Source of the DNA: Zygnema cylindricum
Taxonomy: Eukaryota > Streptophyta > Zygnematophyceae > Zygnematales > Zygnemataceae
Assembly: GCA_037447655.1 (NCBI GenBank)
Contig: JBBHKE010003059.1
Location: 558,001 to 622,000 of the forward strand
Length of the DNA: 64,000 bases
Direction: 5' to 3'
Position 1 is the stretch's first letter, and each line of letters opens with the position of its first letter. A model generated the notes under the pieces. It made no database searches. It saw only the letters and a program-made list of their open reading frames with translations, and was not told the DNA's origin. Made by a program: the position numbers and the translations under genes. Positions 11,881 to 23,930 of the stretch are shown here, piece by piece.

Positions 11881-12776
11881 ATCCTCATAATGCTCACGAT
11901 TCCCAAGAAGTTAAATCATCGAAATTCGAACATAAACCCAATTGTGTTCACTTCCATACAATTGGGATGCACCAGCCCGAAAACCACAATTCCCGTCAAA
12001 CATGACTTTGTGTATTTATGTCAAACAAAATGCTAAATGTAAAGGCACCATTAGAGAAGTAGAAACTCTTTTGCCTACCATTTCGTCCAATGGAGAACCT
12101 TGTTTCGCAACCGTATCATTCATTTGAGAACTTTCGTTACTCACCTCTTCGCCCGATTGCAAACTCCTCTTCCCCGCCCATTCATTTGATTCAGGTTTTT
12201 GTTTCTCCAACTCCTTTTGATTTAGAGTTTTTCATGTTGACCCCTTCGTTTGATTGACGACCTTCTTTGCCATTCCCTTCGTTGGATTGAAAACTTTGGT
12301 TTAACACCCTCTTGGCCGACGATGATGAGAATCTTCCTACAAGAGAGGATACCCACTTCAAGATAATTTGTGGAGAAGAGGTTGAGTTGTACAAAATGTT
12401 GAATCAGTTGAGTGTACCAGCGGTTGAGCACTGCAATTATGTGGTTTCCATTGACCCACAGATTGGGCAACCTATGTAAAGCCTCTAGGATAATGTATGC
12501 CCCTTCCTCTTTCCCAATGAAAAAAGTGCCACCCTGTCACACATGTATACAGACCACCATCACCCTTGTGAGGACCCGACTTTCTTGAGCCGAACGCAAA
12601 AGAATCACGGAATTTGCTCCCCTGAGCAGTAAATTATAACTGGTAAAAAATGACCTTTTTATATACAAGGTCTCTTAGAGAGAGGTACATAAATTTTACT
12701 TATTCTTGATCTGCCTACTCACAGCTACCTACTTCTAAACCCTAGTCAAATAGGAACAGTGTATAGTACAGAAATG
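11881..12776. other. No gene recognised
   Basis: Short overlapping frames on both strands, none with a recognisable motif. Some could be remains of the N-terminal part of the neighbouring OTU-like fragment. Confidence 0.4.
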
Positions 12777-13532
12777 TGTTGTTTTGAAAACCTTTAGTCC
12801 TCTTTATATCTCGTGTGTGAGAAAGAGATTCCGGACTTAGTCATTTTTTGTACAAGCTGAACTATCGTAGACATGATTTAGTGTGGTATGTAACTCCAAA
12901 AGGAGTACACTGATTCGGTACAGTCTAGGCACATGTGTTGGTCCGTGAGGAAGCCAAGATTGTTTGATCCGAACGATGAAGTACAGTTTCATTTGGTGAC
13001 CGGAATCACACGTGGAGGTTCATCTTCGGTGATGAAAGAATGCGCGGACGGAGTGCGCCGTCATTTTTGAAAGAGAAATATTGAGTGCGTTGTCATTTCA
13101 GCAGACAAACTTTGACTGCGTACTATCTCATTTTAGCGGCTGTCACTTTTAGTTTTGATGTAAATAATTCTGTACGGTTGACGGCGGGGTTATATTTTGA
13201 CTAGGTTTAAGTGTACCGCCCGACCACGGTAAATATGGTAAGGTGTTGTTCAGCTGTAAGCTAACTTGTATATGTAGGACTTAGAATATTTTGGAGTTAG
13301 GAATTCCTTGTATGCAAAACTGCGAAGCAGTTTTTTTGGTGTCTTTGAATTACAATATCATTATGATCTTTGTAGAGAACCTTGTGAAATTGTGCTTGTG
13401 GTTTCTTTGTGGTATAATATATATTGTGGCAAATTTGCAAACTTAGGGTGTTTCTGGTTTGCTTTGGGCTACATTGCGAAGTTGGTCTTTTGTGGGTTTA
13501 TTTGAGAGTTTCCTCTTTGTATTTTGAATACT
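12777..13532 (+). mobile_element. Copia element C0: LTR and leader
   Basis: Begins TGTTGTTTT, then CTTTAGTCCTCT and a GTGTGTGAGA..GGACTTAG block also found (diverged) at 14200 and 20095. It precedes a copia gag at 13533. The 3' boundary of the LTR is not visible from sequence alone. Confidence 0.55.
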
Positions 13533-14188
13533 ATGGCAACTGCTGGTGCTTCTTCTTCTTCCTCTGGGGCACCGGTTGCCTCAAGTCAACTGGTCATTGG
13601 CCCACCCTCACGGATCCCGGTGTTCAATGGCCAAAATATTTGTATTGGGCGGATTTGACTAAATCTTACCTTAAGAAAGTAAAATTGTATGATGTGGTTT
13701 CCGGTGTTCTCCCGCATACGGATCCGGACTTTGATAAGAAAAATGAGAATGCATTGCATGCTCTTAAATTACTCTTGTCAAAAGATCTGAACATGACATT
13801 TATCAATATCTCTATAGCATCTGAAATATATAAGGCTTTGAAGCAATCTTATGTGCTAACTAAAGAGCAGAAGAAGGTTATAACTGCTCGAAAAATTTGG
13901 GATTATAAGTATATCGGGAGGGATATGAACTCATATTGTAATGGCTTGAAACTTCTATTGTTGGAGAATGATTGTTCCGGGGGAAATTTTCCTCCCTATC
14001 ATCAAGCAATGATTTTGATGAAAGGGCTTCCTACTGAATATAAAGTTGCCGCTGAACAGTTAAAAAGGCTAAAGAAGAGTAAATGGAACATAGCTGTAGC
14101 TCAAGCTTATATTTTAGAGGAAGAGGCCACTCAGATAGCCTTGAATGGTAGACAGTCATTGGAAGCTTATAATGCTCAGACATATAGG
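13533..14188 (+). pseudogene. Copia element C0: 3'-truncated gag
   Basis: ATG at 13533 gives MATAGASSSSSGAPVASS...RIPVFNGQ, then one base is missing near 13634, after which KYLYWADLTKSYLKKVKLYDVV continues in another frame. A retrotransposon gag (UBN2/gag_2 type) with LMKGLPTEYK. It stops before any zinc knuckle, where the next element's LTR begins at 14189. Confidence 0.75.
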
Positions 14189-15105
14189 TGTCGAATTTGG
14201 AAATCTTTAGTTCACTAGATAAGGCTGTGAGGGGAGATTTAGGACTTAGAATATTTTCATCTAAGTCAGATTTACTACTGACCTCAAATAGTGTGACAGT
14301 AGCAGGTAGACAATAGAGTGTACTGTACGACTGGGACACGTGTTGACATTTGAAGACAGTGCAGGTATTGCGGAGTGACACCAACACCGACAACCATGTG
14401 TCATTAATCCTACGGGCGGTTTCAGTGAATCGGACGAACGGAGACTAAGCCGAACATCCAGGAGAGAAGCGTAAGAGGATCGTTGATGGAAACCGAGTTG
14501 ACGGACGCGATTCAAGTGGGGACCACAGTGACTTAGTGCGCCGTACGAACTCAGGATGTTTCGTATCATTTTACCGACAGACATTTGGACTGTTGTGAAA
14601 AGTGCTGACTAAGCACCGGCAACATTTACTGTACAAACGATATCTTTATATATTTGGGAAACAAATATTTGTTGTTTAGCGCATTAGAAAATAGTGTTAC
14701 ATTAGTAGATTTGTTGCAGGTAGCAAATAGGGTTTAGTAAAGTAGTTACGGTACAGTAAAATATAGTTTAGATAGTTTGTTAGAACATAGAATAGTACCA
14801 TAGTATAGGGAATATATTTAGTATGGATCAGTAGATACTCACTGTGAGTATATAGTTTAGGACTTAGTCAAAATTATGTATCCATTCTTGGGAATATAGT
14901 TTTTCTAAAGGCAGTTTATAAGAAACTTGCAGAGACTAATTCTTATGGTTGACTAGGTCAATTGATTTGAAACTTTGTGATTTGTCATTTTATGTTCAGG
15001 TGTAACACTATGCTGAATTTTGTGCTAAGTGGCCCTTTCAGTCACATTCTGTGTCACCTGAAAGTTGGCTGTTGGAGAAGGTACTTGATAGCTTCTGTTG
15101 GTTTT

Positions 15106-16542
15106 ATGTCTACTTCCAATACAATAGGTGGTCCTCCACCTGCAACGGTGGTTGTAGAATAACAAATTAAGGGCCTTTTGTGAAGAGTTCCCATCTTCAA
15201 TGGCCAAAAGTATGCATACTGGGCCGCAATGGTTGAATCTTCATTTGAAACTTCTGACTTACTGGGGGTCTTGGATGGCTCTGTTGATAAGACAGATCCG
15301 AGTTGGGCGAAAAAGAATTTAATGGCAAGGAACAATCTCATTCTTTGCATTTCAGAAAATCTGGTCATGTCTCGGCTGAAATTGAAAAAGGCTAGCGAGA
15401 TCTGGACTTCACTAAAATATGCTTTTGAAAAAGCAAATATTCACGAAGAGCTCCTAGTGGCTGGAAAGATCTGGGGATACAAATACTCGGGGGGATTTAT
15501 GGTTGAATATTGTGATAATTTTCGTGCACTTATTGATGCACATTCTTCAGCTGGTGGATCCTTTCCTCAGTTTCAGCAAGCTGCTTTGCTCATAAGGGGT
15601 CTTCTTAGTAGCATGAAAGGTGTTTCAGTTTAGTTAAAGTGTCATGATAAAGCTAACTGGTCATTTCAGTTAGCATATAATCTCATATTGGAGGAAGAAA
15701 CTAATACTAAACTCCTTGAGGGAGGGGGAAAGGTAGAGGCTTTTGCTACGGATTTTGAGAAGAAAAATCAGTTTAATCAGAACAGAAATCAGTTTAATCA
15801 GAATCAGAATCATAATCAGTTTAATCAGTTTGATCAGAGGCGAAATAGGCCACCTTCTACCACTTGTTTTTATTGTTCTGAGAAGGGACATGGATACAGG
15901 TACTGTCCCAAGCTGAAAAAGGCAAATGAGACGGGTTTATACAGACCCGGTTGGCAGCAAAGCCCTTATCACCGAGGTTTTTCAGGAAATCCAACCCGTG
16001 GAAATGCTCTTTTTTCAACTTCTACAACTGATGCAGATGAGTATATGAGCTTCAATGAGGAAGAGGAGGCGGAGCTATTTGCTATGGCAGCAGCCATGGA
16101 GGGTCTAAAGGATGCGGGATGGATCATGGACACGGGAGCATCGGCCCACATGTGCTGGAACAAAGCTGTTTTTACAAATATGCAACATATGTCTCCAAAG
16201 AATATGTACTATGCTTGTGGAATGAGTGTTCAGACATCAGCTCAGGGTGATACATCTGTGATGGTAGATGTAGGGGGTAAGTCGGTAAAGAGAACTCTTC
16301 ACAATGTTTTGTATGTTACAGACTTTAAAAAATTTTTTTTTTCTACATCTCTAGTGGAGAGCAAAGGCTTTGAGGTCACTGTGAAAGGAGTTAGACCGGT
16401 TGTTAGCAAGAAAGGGAAAGTAGCTGTCACAGGTACTAGAGATGCTAGCAAAATGCACCGAATGGACATGGCTCAATATAAAGAAAATGATGTTCTCCAC
16501 TCCAGTGTCCAATCTGATAATGAGTTGTGGCATAAAGATTAG
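15106..16542 (+). pseudogene. C1 gag, zinc knuckle and aspartic protease
   Basis: From ATG 15106 one frame runs MSTSNTIGGPPPATVV..., interrupted by stops near 15160, 15184 and 15631. Gag motifs FNGQKYAYWAAMVE and LLIRGLLSS are clear. A CCHC knuckle (C-x2-C-x4-H-x4-C) lies at 15865-15906 after an Asn/Gln-rich NQFNQN tract. Protease active site is D-T-G at 16129-16137 (WIMDTGASAHM). The frame ends at a one-base loss in WHK|RLGHM near 16536. Confidence 0.82.
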
Positions 16543-17457
16543 GACATATGGATTATGATAGCTTTAAGAAAATGGTGGTTTCGGGAAAAGTTGAAGGAGT
16601 TTCTCTTACTTCTCATCCTATAAAATCATGTGATGGTTGTTCACTTGGCAAGATTCACAGATTGCCATTTCCAACAGGAAACAGATCACATATCTACCAA
16701 GGTTCTGCAGCTAATACATTCAGATGTTAACGGACCTTCACAAGTGGCGTCAGCTGGTGGCGTCCACTATATGGTTACTTTCACAGATGACTACTTGAGA
16801 TACAAAAATGTTTACTTCATGCAGCATAAAAGTAAAGTGTTTACACACTTCAAGCACTACAACGTGTGGGCGGAGAAGCTTCATGGGGTTCCGATCCTGA
16901 CACTAAGATCGGACAACGACGAAGAATATACATCAAAAGAATTTGAACAGTTTCTCCTTCAGGAAGGTATCAGCCACAATCTTATTGTTCCTTATACACC
17001 GGAACAGAATGGTGTTTTAGAAAGATTAAATTGGACAATGACAGAAAGTGCTCGGTCCATGCTTGCAGATAAAGGGCTAAATTTGAAATTTTGGGTTGAG
17101 GCACTTAACTGTGCTGTTTACATTAAAAACAAAATTGCTTCTAGAAGTGTTAGCACTACACGGTATGAGCTTTGGACAAGAGAGAAACCTGATGTTAGTC
17201 ACTTTAAAATCTTTGGAAGAAAATCTTTTATTCTATATACTCCTAAGGAGAGATGGAAGATGAATGATAAGGGTTTACCGGGAATCTTTATGGGTTATGA
17301 TGATAATGCAAAAGGGTACAAAATCTTTGTGCTTGAAAAACAAAAAATAATTGTCTGTAGGAATGTTCAGATGAAGGATGAACAAGATTCAGTTGACTTG
17401 TTTAAAGTGCCAGAGCAACCGGCAAAAGAGATATATCATTTCCCACCATACACATAG
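16543..17457 (+). pseudogene. C1 GAG-pre-integrase and integrase core
   Basis: GHMDYDSFKKM...CDGCSLGKIHRLPF is the pre-integrase zinc-binding motif. A second frame change near 16690 leads into HSDVNGP, RSDNDEEYTS and EQNGVLERLN, which supply the D, D and E residues of the integrase core. The C-terminal segment includes FKIFGRKSFI and GIFMGYDDNAKGYKIF. Stop at 17455. Confidence 0.82.
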
Positions 17458-17769
17458 AGTGTACTTTCCACTGGCAAGTGGAACCCCTCTTCCCTCGGTT
17501 CCACTAGTGCCTTCACGAGGTGTTTCACTACAAGATCCAGATCAAGTGGAACCGACTATAATATCAGATCCAGCATAGATCTCGGAGCAAACCAGGCAGA
17601 CAAATCAAAGGCTACCAACGATTCCAGCCTCATAATTTCCGGGGGGAAGGAGATCTAGCAGCTGTCTGCAAGCAAGTTCTCACTTTGCTTTTTCTACAGC
17701 TACAAAAGAGCCTTCAACTATTCAACAGGCCTTTTCATCACCTGAGAGAAATCACTAGATTGGGGCGGC

Positions 17770-18768
17770 GAACGATGAAATGAAATCGATTATGGAGGCA
17801 TAGACATGGGAGCTGGTGGATCTTCCTCCGGGCAGAAAAGCCATCGGCAACAAATGGGTGTTCAAGGTGAAGCTTAACCCCGACAACACCATTGAAAGGT
17901 ATAAGGCCAGACTTGTGGCCAAAGGATACAATCAGAAAGAAGGTATTGACTTTGAAAAAACCTTCTCTCCAGTTGTCAGATTTCCTACTGTCAGAATTCA
18001 GCTAAGTCTAGATGTTATAGATGATATAGAAATTCATCAAATGGATGGTAAAACTGCCATTTTGCATGGAGAATTAGAAGAAACTATTTATATGAAGCAA
18101 CCTGACATGTATATAGAAAAAGGAAAGGAAGAGGAAGTATGGAAATCCTTATATGGGTTGAAACAAGCCCCTAAGCAATGGAATCTGAAGTTGGATGAAT
18201 TTTTGACTAAGCCAGGCTTCAAGAGGATTAGCTCAGATCACTCTGTGTATGTTTTACAAGGGGAGGATGGGATACTATACATTGTTGTATATGTGGATGA
18301 CCTTTTATTATTAAGTGAATTAATGAATGAAATAAATCGTATTAAAGCAGCTTTAAGGTCTAGGTTTGAAATGAAAGATCTCGGTGAGGTAAAGTATATC
18401 TTAGGTATACAGGTAGAGAGGGATAGAAAGAAAAAGCTGATTATGTTAACTCAGAAAGAAGCAATAGGTAATATGCTGGAAAAATTTGAAATGAAAGATG
18501 TAAAAGGGTTTGTTACCTCATGGAATTCATACAAAAATTGGAAGGGAATGACTCACATTCAAGCATAATGGTTAGTGAGAGTCTAGAGTCAGGGGAGGAA
18601 GAGTTCATAGCCTCTAAGCCATGCAGACAGAAAGTAGGAAGTCTAATCTATTTTATGACTGCATAAGACCTGATATTGCAACAACTGTCGGAGTCCTGAG
18701 TAGAAGTCTGCAAAATCCTAAAAGGGCAGACTGGGAAGCAACAAAAAGGGTTTTGAGATATCTGTTGT
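17770..18768 (+). pseudogene. C1 reverse transcriptase (RVT_2), truncated
   Basis: NDEMKSIMEA-stop-TWELVDLPPGRKAIGNKWVFKVKLN opens the domain, with an in-frame TAG at about 17800. KARLVAKGYNQKEGIDF, EIHQMD, SLYGLKQAPKQWN and the catalytic YVDD (about 18289-18303) follow, then KYILGIQVERD. After 18568 the connection region continues out of frame to RVLRYL and ends at the junction with C2. Confidence 0.82.
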
Positions 18769-20077
18769 GAATAGTGCTGATTGTTGTGAATAGTGCTGAC
18801 TAAGCACCGGCAACATTTACTGTACGAACGATATCTTTAAATATTTGGGAAACAAATATTTTTTGTTTAGCGCATTAGAAAATAGTGTTACATTAGTAGA
18901 TTTGTTGCAGGTAGCAAATAGGGTTTAGTAAAGTACTTACGGTACAGTAAAATATAGTTTAGATAGTTTGTTAGAACATAGAACAGTACCATAGTATAGG
19001 GAACATATTTAGTATGGATCACTGGATACTCACTGTGAGTATATAGTTTAGGACTTAATCAAAATTATGTATCCACTCTTGAGAATATAGTTTTTCTAAA
19101 GGCAGTTTATAAGGAAATTGCAGAGACTATTTCTTATGGTTGACTAGGTCAATTGATTTGAAACTTTGTGATTTGTCATTTTATGTTCAGGTGTAACACT
19201 ATGCTGAATTTTGTGCTAAGTGGCCCTTTCAGTCACATTCTGTGTCTGCTGAAAGTTGGCTGTTGGAGAAGGTACTTGATAGCTTCTGTTGGTTTTATAT
19301 CTCCTTCCACTACAATAGTTGGTCCTCCACCTGCAACGGTGGTTGAAGAACAATAATAGGCTGGATGGATTTTTTGGAAATAGGAATTTCACTCCAATCG
19401 AATTTATAGGCAATATGATAGGTGTGTCTATTGCTTTGGTCAAGGTCATGCTTTTCGGCTGTGTCTGGCCTTTATAAAAGCGTGTGAAATAGGAAATTAT
19501 CGTGGGAGGTGGAAGGTGTGGTCAGAGGATTCACCATCAAAAGTATCAGCATCAAGATTGTTGGTTAAAAATGCGGCTTTTTTTGTAGCCGATGAGACAC
19601 CACAAGTCGAATCACCAGAGGAAAAGGACAATGTGGTCAGATTTCTGCAATCGGATCACGATGAGTTCTTTGCCCTTGCAAAGGATCCTAGGGAGGCACC
19701 TCAAGAGAACGGGTGGATTATGGACTCCGGGTGTTCATCCCACATGTGAGGAAACCGGGCGTTCTTTAAAACCCTTACTCCAATCTCCACTCGTCGGATT
19801 TATTATGCGGATGACAATGGTGTGGAAGCTACAGCGAAAATAAGCGTGGAGTTAGCATGTGACATCAATGGTCAAGTTGTAAAAAGAACCTTACATGATG
19901 TTCTCTATATTCCAAAGTTTAAGAAAAAAATGTTTTCCATTTCGGTGGCTGAAAGGAATGGGATTTGAAATTTTGCAAAAGAATGGGAAAAAGGTAGTAA
20001 ACAAAGATGGGAGAGTAGCCTTAGTAGGAACTAGAGGCCCAAAATTGTTGTATTGGATGGACTTGGCTACTGAAATT
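18769..20077 (+). mobile_element. Copia element C2: partial LTR, leader, internally deleted gag, protease
   Basis: 18782-19355 is nearly identical to 14591-15165 in C1, including leader and gag start, but the gag start codon is ATA (19297). The start of the LTR is absent. Most of gag is deleted: sequence jumps to a CCHC knuckle (19423-19464) and protease IMDSGCSSHM (about 19716-19749), followed at once by TGA. It continues to LYWMDLATE and ends where the next LTR starts (20078). A GTTGTGAATAGTGCTGA sequence is repeated twice at the left junction. Confidence 0.75.
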
Positions 20078-20876
20078 TGTTGTTTTTAGAGAGCTTTAGT
20101 CCTCTCTATGCCTCAGCTGTGAGGGAGAGAGAGCTTTTCAGGACTTAAAATTATTTTTGATTGAGTTTGGTTCATTACTTACCGAAATTAATGTGACAGT
20201 GAAGTTGGGACTTCACGGTTCATTCACACTTGGGACACGCGTCGTCAGTTGAGAGAAATGCGTTAGTATGTCTTCCGTGGACATACGGAAATTCGACAAG
20301 ACCACAGTATTTCGTGAAGTCACATCTACGGTGCCAAATCCTTTAATCATATGGCTGACAGCCGCCGCCAACAAATACTGACGGGGCATGACTATATCAC
20401 TATCACTTTATGTTCTCTGAACTTCGGTGTAAATATTTGGTAGAACAGATTTTTGTCTGTAGTGAATTAGTTGTTTAGTGTTGAAAATGTGGTTTATAAC
20501 ATACCTTCAATACCTAGGTATACTCACAGTATTTGTTGTGTTAGATTGTTAGATATACAGCTAGAATGCCTCCGTACAACTTAGTGTAGTTTCAATATAT
20601 AGAAGTAGGACTTAGTGAATTTTTTCATTAGGAACAAATGATATGAAAAACTGTACACTCAGTTTTTATGCAAATTCACCTCTAATTATCTCACATATCT
20701 GTGAGCAGAATTAAGTGAAATTTTATGTTTGTGTTTTCTTATATAATATCTAAATCGTGGTATATTTTTAGGACTATTCTGTTCCTCTGTTAAAAGTTAT
20801 TGTCTGTCAAAGTTGATGTTTTGCCATTGGTATTTGTGGAAGCTTCCTCTTTTGTTTTGTTCTTCAATGACTACTA
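20078..20876 (+). mobile_element. Copia element C3: LTR and leader
   Basis: Starts TGTTGTTTTTAGAG with CTTTAGTCCTCT and a GCTGTGAGGGAGAGA..GGACTTA block shared with C0 and C1. The 3' end of the LTR is unresolved; gag follows. Confidence 0.55.
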
Positions 20877-21710
20877 CTGCTGTTTTTTCTTCATCTTCAA
20901 TACCAGCAGTTGTCTCAGAACAACAGGTCACGGGCCTGCTTTCACGAATTCCAGTCTTTGATGGACATGAATATATGTATTGGGCAGATTTGGTTAAGTC
21001 TTACTTCAAGCATGTGAAACTTATTGATGTCTTAAATGGATCGCTGAATGAATGTGATGCCAGATTTGATCAGAAAAATGACCAAGCTTTGCATTTAGTG
21101 AAGCTTATGATATCAAAAGAATTGCATATGACATATATTAATGTTACAAAGGCATCAGATTTGTGGAATGCTTTGAAATCTTTTTATGTTAGAGCTAGTG
21201 ACCAGCATTAGATTATAACTGTTGGTCACATCTATGAGTATAAGTAGACAGGCGGTAGCATGGTGGTAAACACTAATCGGTTTCGAATGTTATTGTAAGA
21301 AAATGCATGTTCTGGGGGGACTTTCTCTCCTTACCATCAGGCCATGATTCTCTTAAAAGGGCTACCTAGTGAATATAAAGGAGCCTCGGATGAAATGAAA
21401 AAATTGTCCAAACCTCTTTGGAATTTGCAAACAGCTATAGAGTATATCTTGTCAAAAGAAGCCACTCAAACAGTTTTGGGATCTGGGAAACCAGCTGTAG
21501 CCTTCACAGCTCAATTTCAGAGTGAAAGTAGATATGAAAGGAATCAGTTTAATCCCCAGTTTGAGAAATGTGTTTATTGCTATACTGATGGTCACTCCTT
21601 CAGAGCTTGTCCTTTGTATATAAAAGCTCTTGAGAGGAGTTACCTTCAATCTCAATTGTTCAATCGGATTCAGAGAGGTTGTAATTTGCAAAGGTTGTGG
21701 TGCAAGTAAC
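20877..21710 (+). pseudogene. Copia element C3: gag with zinc knuckle
   Basis: MTTTAVFSSSSIPAVVSEQQVTGLLSRIPVFDGHEYMYWADLVKSYFKHVKL... is a clean gag_2-type N-terminus, stopped at 21209 and resumed by about 21340 (ILLKGLPSEYKGASDEMKKL). A CCHC knuckle CVYCYTDGHSFRACP closes it. No pol follows; the sequence becomes unrecognisable after about 21710. Confidence 0.78.
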
Positions 21711-22022
21711 TTCTCCACTCGTACATTGAAAGGTTGATGTTCCATCAGGGATGACAGGTTGATGTTCCATTGGGGATGACAAAAGTCAGAACTGGAATAG
21801 AAATTAGCGTGGATGACAAAGGCTCCACTTCATGTTCTCTGATTAGAGTACTAGGTGTTTTTTGAGACCCACTTTTTAATTTTTCTAGATTGTCAAAAGG
21901 GAACTATAACACTCTAGTTTTTCATACCAAGGGTGAGAATTATCTGTCACATTTGAACTATATTTTTTCCTTTCATCCAAAACCACATATCGGCTGACAT
22001 CAACTCTGTCTGTTACTAGGTC
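21711..22022. other. Junction between C3 and C4; short tandem duplication
   Basis: No coding signal. A 25-bp unit (GGTTGATGTTCCAT...GGGATGACA) is present twice in tandem at about 21731-21780. Confidence 0.6.
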
Positions 22023-23930
22023 CTAAATTTTGTAAGCTTTCTTGTTTGTGTCATAACCTACAAAGGCACCAATCCAACTCTTCTTGTCAAATTTCTTTAT
22101 ATTATCTGTTTGGAAGTGAACAAAGGTTTTGCTTCCAAAAACTTTAATGTCTTTATCATTTGGTTCATAGTTTGACCAAGCTTTTTCACATGTGATATAT
22201 TTCAAATAAGTCGTTAGAAAAGGGTTTTCCAAATTAATTGCAGTAAGGATAGCTTTAGCCTATAGGTTTCGATTCAGTTTTGCAGTATGTACTAAACAAC
22301 GTGCAATTTTAACTAGATTTTGGTTAAGTCTTTGTGATACTCCAACTTGCTATGGACTGTAAGCGACTGTGAATTCTTACTGTATCCCCCAAGTTTTGCA
22401 TTTTTCTTTAAAAACATTGGAGGTATATTCCCCTCATTATGGGACCTTAAAATCTTGATTTGCTCTTTGTTTGATGTTCTACCGTGGTTTTAAACTCTTT
22501 GAATTTCTCAAAGGCTTCATTCTGCGATTTCATACAATACATTTATACTTTTCTATTGCACTTATCTGTAAATATGATGCAAAAATCTAAAACCTTTAGA
22601 ACTTAAGTTGTGAGGAATGCTTTAGTTAGAATGAATAAGCTTCCTTGTATGTTTGGGTTCACCATCTTTATGAAATGGAAACCTTTTTTGTTTACCTTGA
22701 GCAAATCTTTCACACACCTTAAGGGTGTTTTTGGCGTTGACATCCTCAAGTCCTCTGACCATTTTCTTTTCAATAAGTAGTTTTAGATTCTACTCTCCCA
22801 TATGCCCAAATCGCTGATGCGATAGCTCCAAAGTGTGTGCTATTTTGCTTAAATTCATCTGTGCATCTTCATCATCAAAACATTGAGCAAAATGATTCCC
22901 TTCACGATACCCAAGAGCTATAAGCTTTCCCTCATTTCTGATTTCACACTGTTCGGTTTTCATTTTCTCATATTCGAATTTCAGTCCACTCCTCACATCT
23001 TGCTTATCACTGAAAAGGTTATGCTTTAAACTTAGTAAGTATAAAACTTATTTTAGATGTCTTTCATGGCTACCAGTATCTTAATATAGCTGTAACTTAA
23101 CCTCGTCCATTAAGCTAGTATCTAGAATTGTATCATATGTTAGTACTATCCATTGAGGACTCTTGTGAAAGAAAGAAAATATGGACTTGTCATTACCCAT
23201 ATGATTAGACGCTCCAAAATCTATGATACGTTTGCTTTTCTGAACATTTGACTTTGTGAGGTAAAGTTCAATCTTAGTTTGAATGGTCATGGCAAATGAT
23301 TGTTTGTTCTGTTTGTTTTTGTCTTTACTACAAAAAACTAAAAACGTATGACCTACTTTTCCACAACTGTAAGAAACAATCTTTTTCTTGAAGCATTCAT
23401 TTTTTTTTTTAATCTTTAGTCAAAAGTTTGATAATTGGTTTTGCCACATATAGCACAAGCAATTACTGACTCAATGCATTTTATTGGTTGTTTCTCTTTG
23501 ACATAAAGAGCTCAATCTGGCTTTTTTTCTTCATTTTTTTAAATTTCAACTTCTTTCTGAATGAAATGCTTACATACTTCTTCAAAGTCTATAATAGGTT
23601 GACTTTTCAAAGCCGTGATTTTCATGGCATATTGTGATGGTAAAGACCTAAAGAGTATAAGGATCAAATCATGATCATACAGTTTTGTGCTAACTGTTGC
23701 TAATTGTAACTTAAGCTCTTTGAGTCTATTAATATGGGTGTCCATACTATCTCCACTCTTCATACTAAAGTCCAACAATTTTTATTTTAATTGTATGATA
23801 TTGGACGGATAAATACGCTTATGCACAGTTGTTAGTTTATCCCATATAGCCTTTGGTTTATCCAACTCTGCGGCATCCTGCGAGGCATACGAGCTAGCGT
23901 CGACCTCTACACGCCGTCAAATTGTGAGTT
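22023..23930 (-). pseudogene. Copia element C4 remnant (gag, knuckle, protease, pre-integrase, integrase)
   Basis: Minus-strand order: gag (23.9-23.54 kb, KAIWDKLTTVH and LLDFSMKSGDSMDTHINRLKEL...LPSQY), a degenerate zinc-finger region (about 23.46-23.33 kb), protease IIDFGASNHM (23.29-23.08 kb; Phe in place of the Ser/Thr of D-S/T-G), pre-integrase LELSHQRFGHMGE (23.0-22.79 kb), integrase C-terminus KVFGSKTFVHF..WIGAFVGYDTNKKAYKI (22.23-22.02 kb). Many stops; no RT or RNase H. A different lineage from C0-C3, closer to plant Tnt1-like gag by feel. Confidence 0.78.

Larger units (their letters stand above)
14189..18768 (+). mobile_element. Copia element C1: LTR, gag, protease, integrase, RT (truncated before RNase H)
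   Basis: The presumed LTR starts TGTCGAATTTGG at 14189; gag-pol order (gag, protease, integrase, RT) is diagnostic of Ty1/copia. Bases 14591-15165 repeat at about 95% identity at 18782-19355. The pol frame ends at 18768 in the RT/RNase H connection (..RVLRYL), joined directly to LTR-internal sequence, so the 3' end is missing. Several stops and frameshifts make it non-autonomous. Confidence 0.8.
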
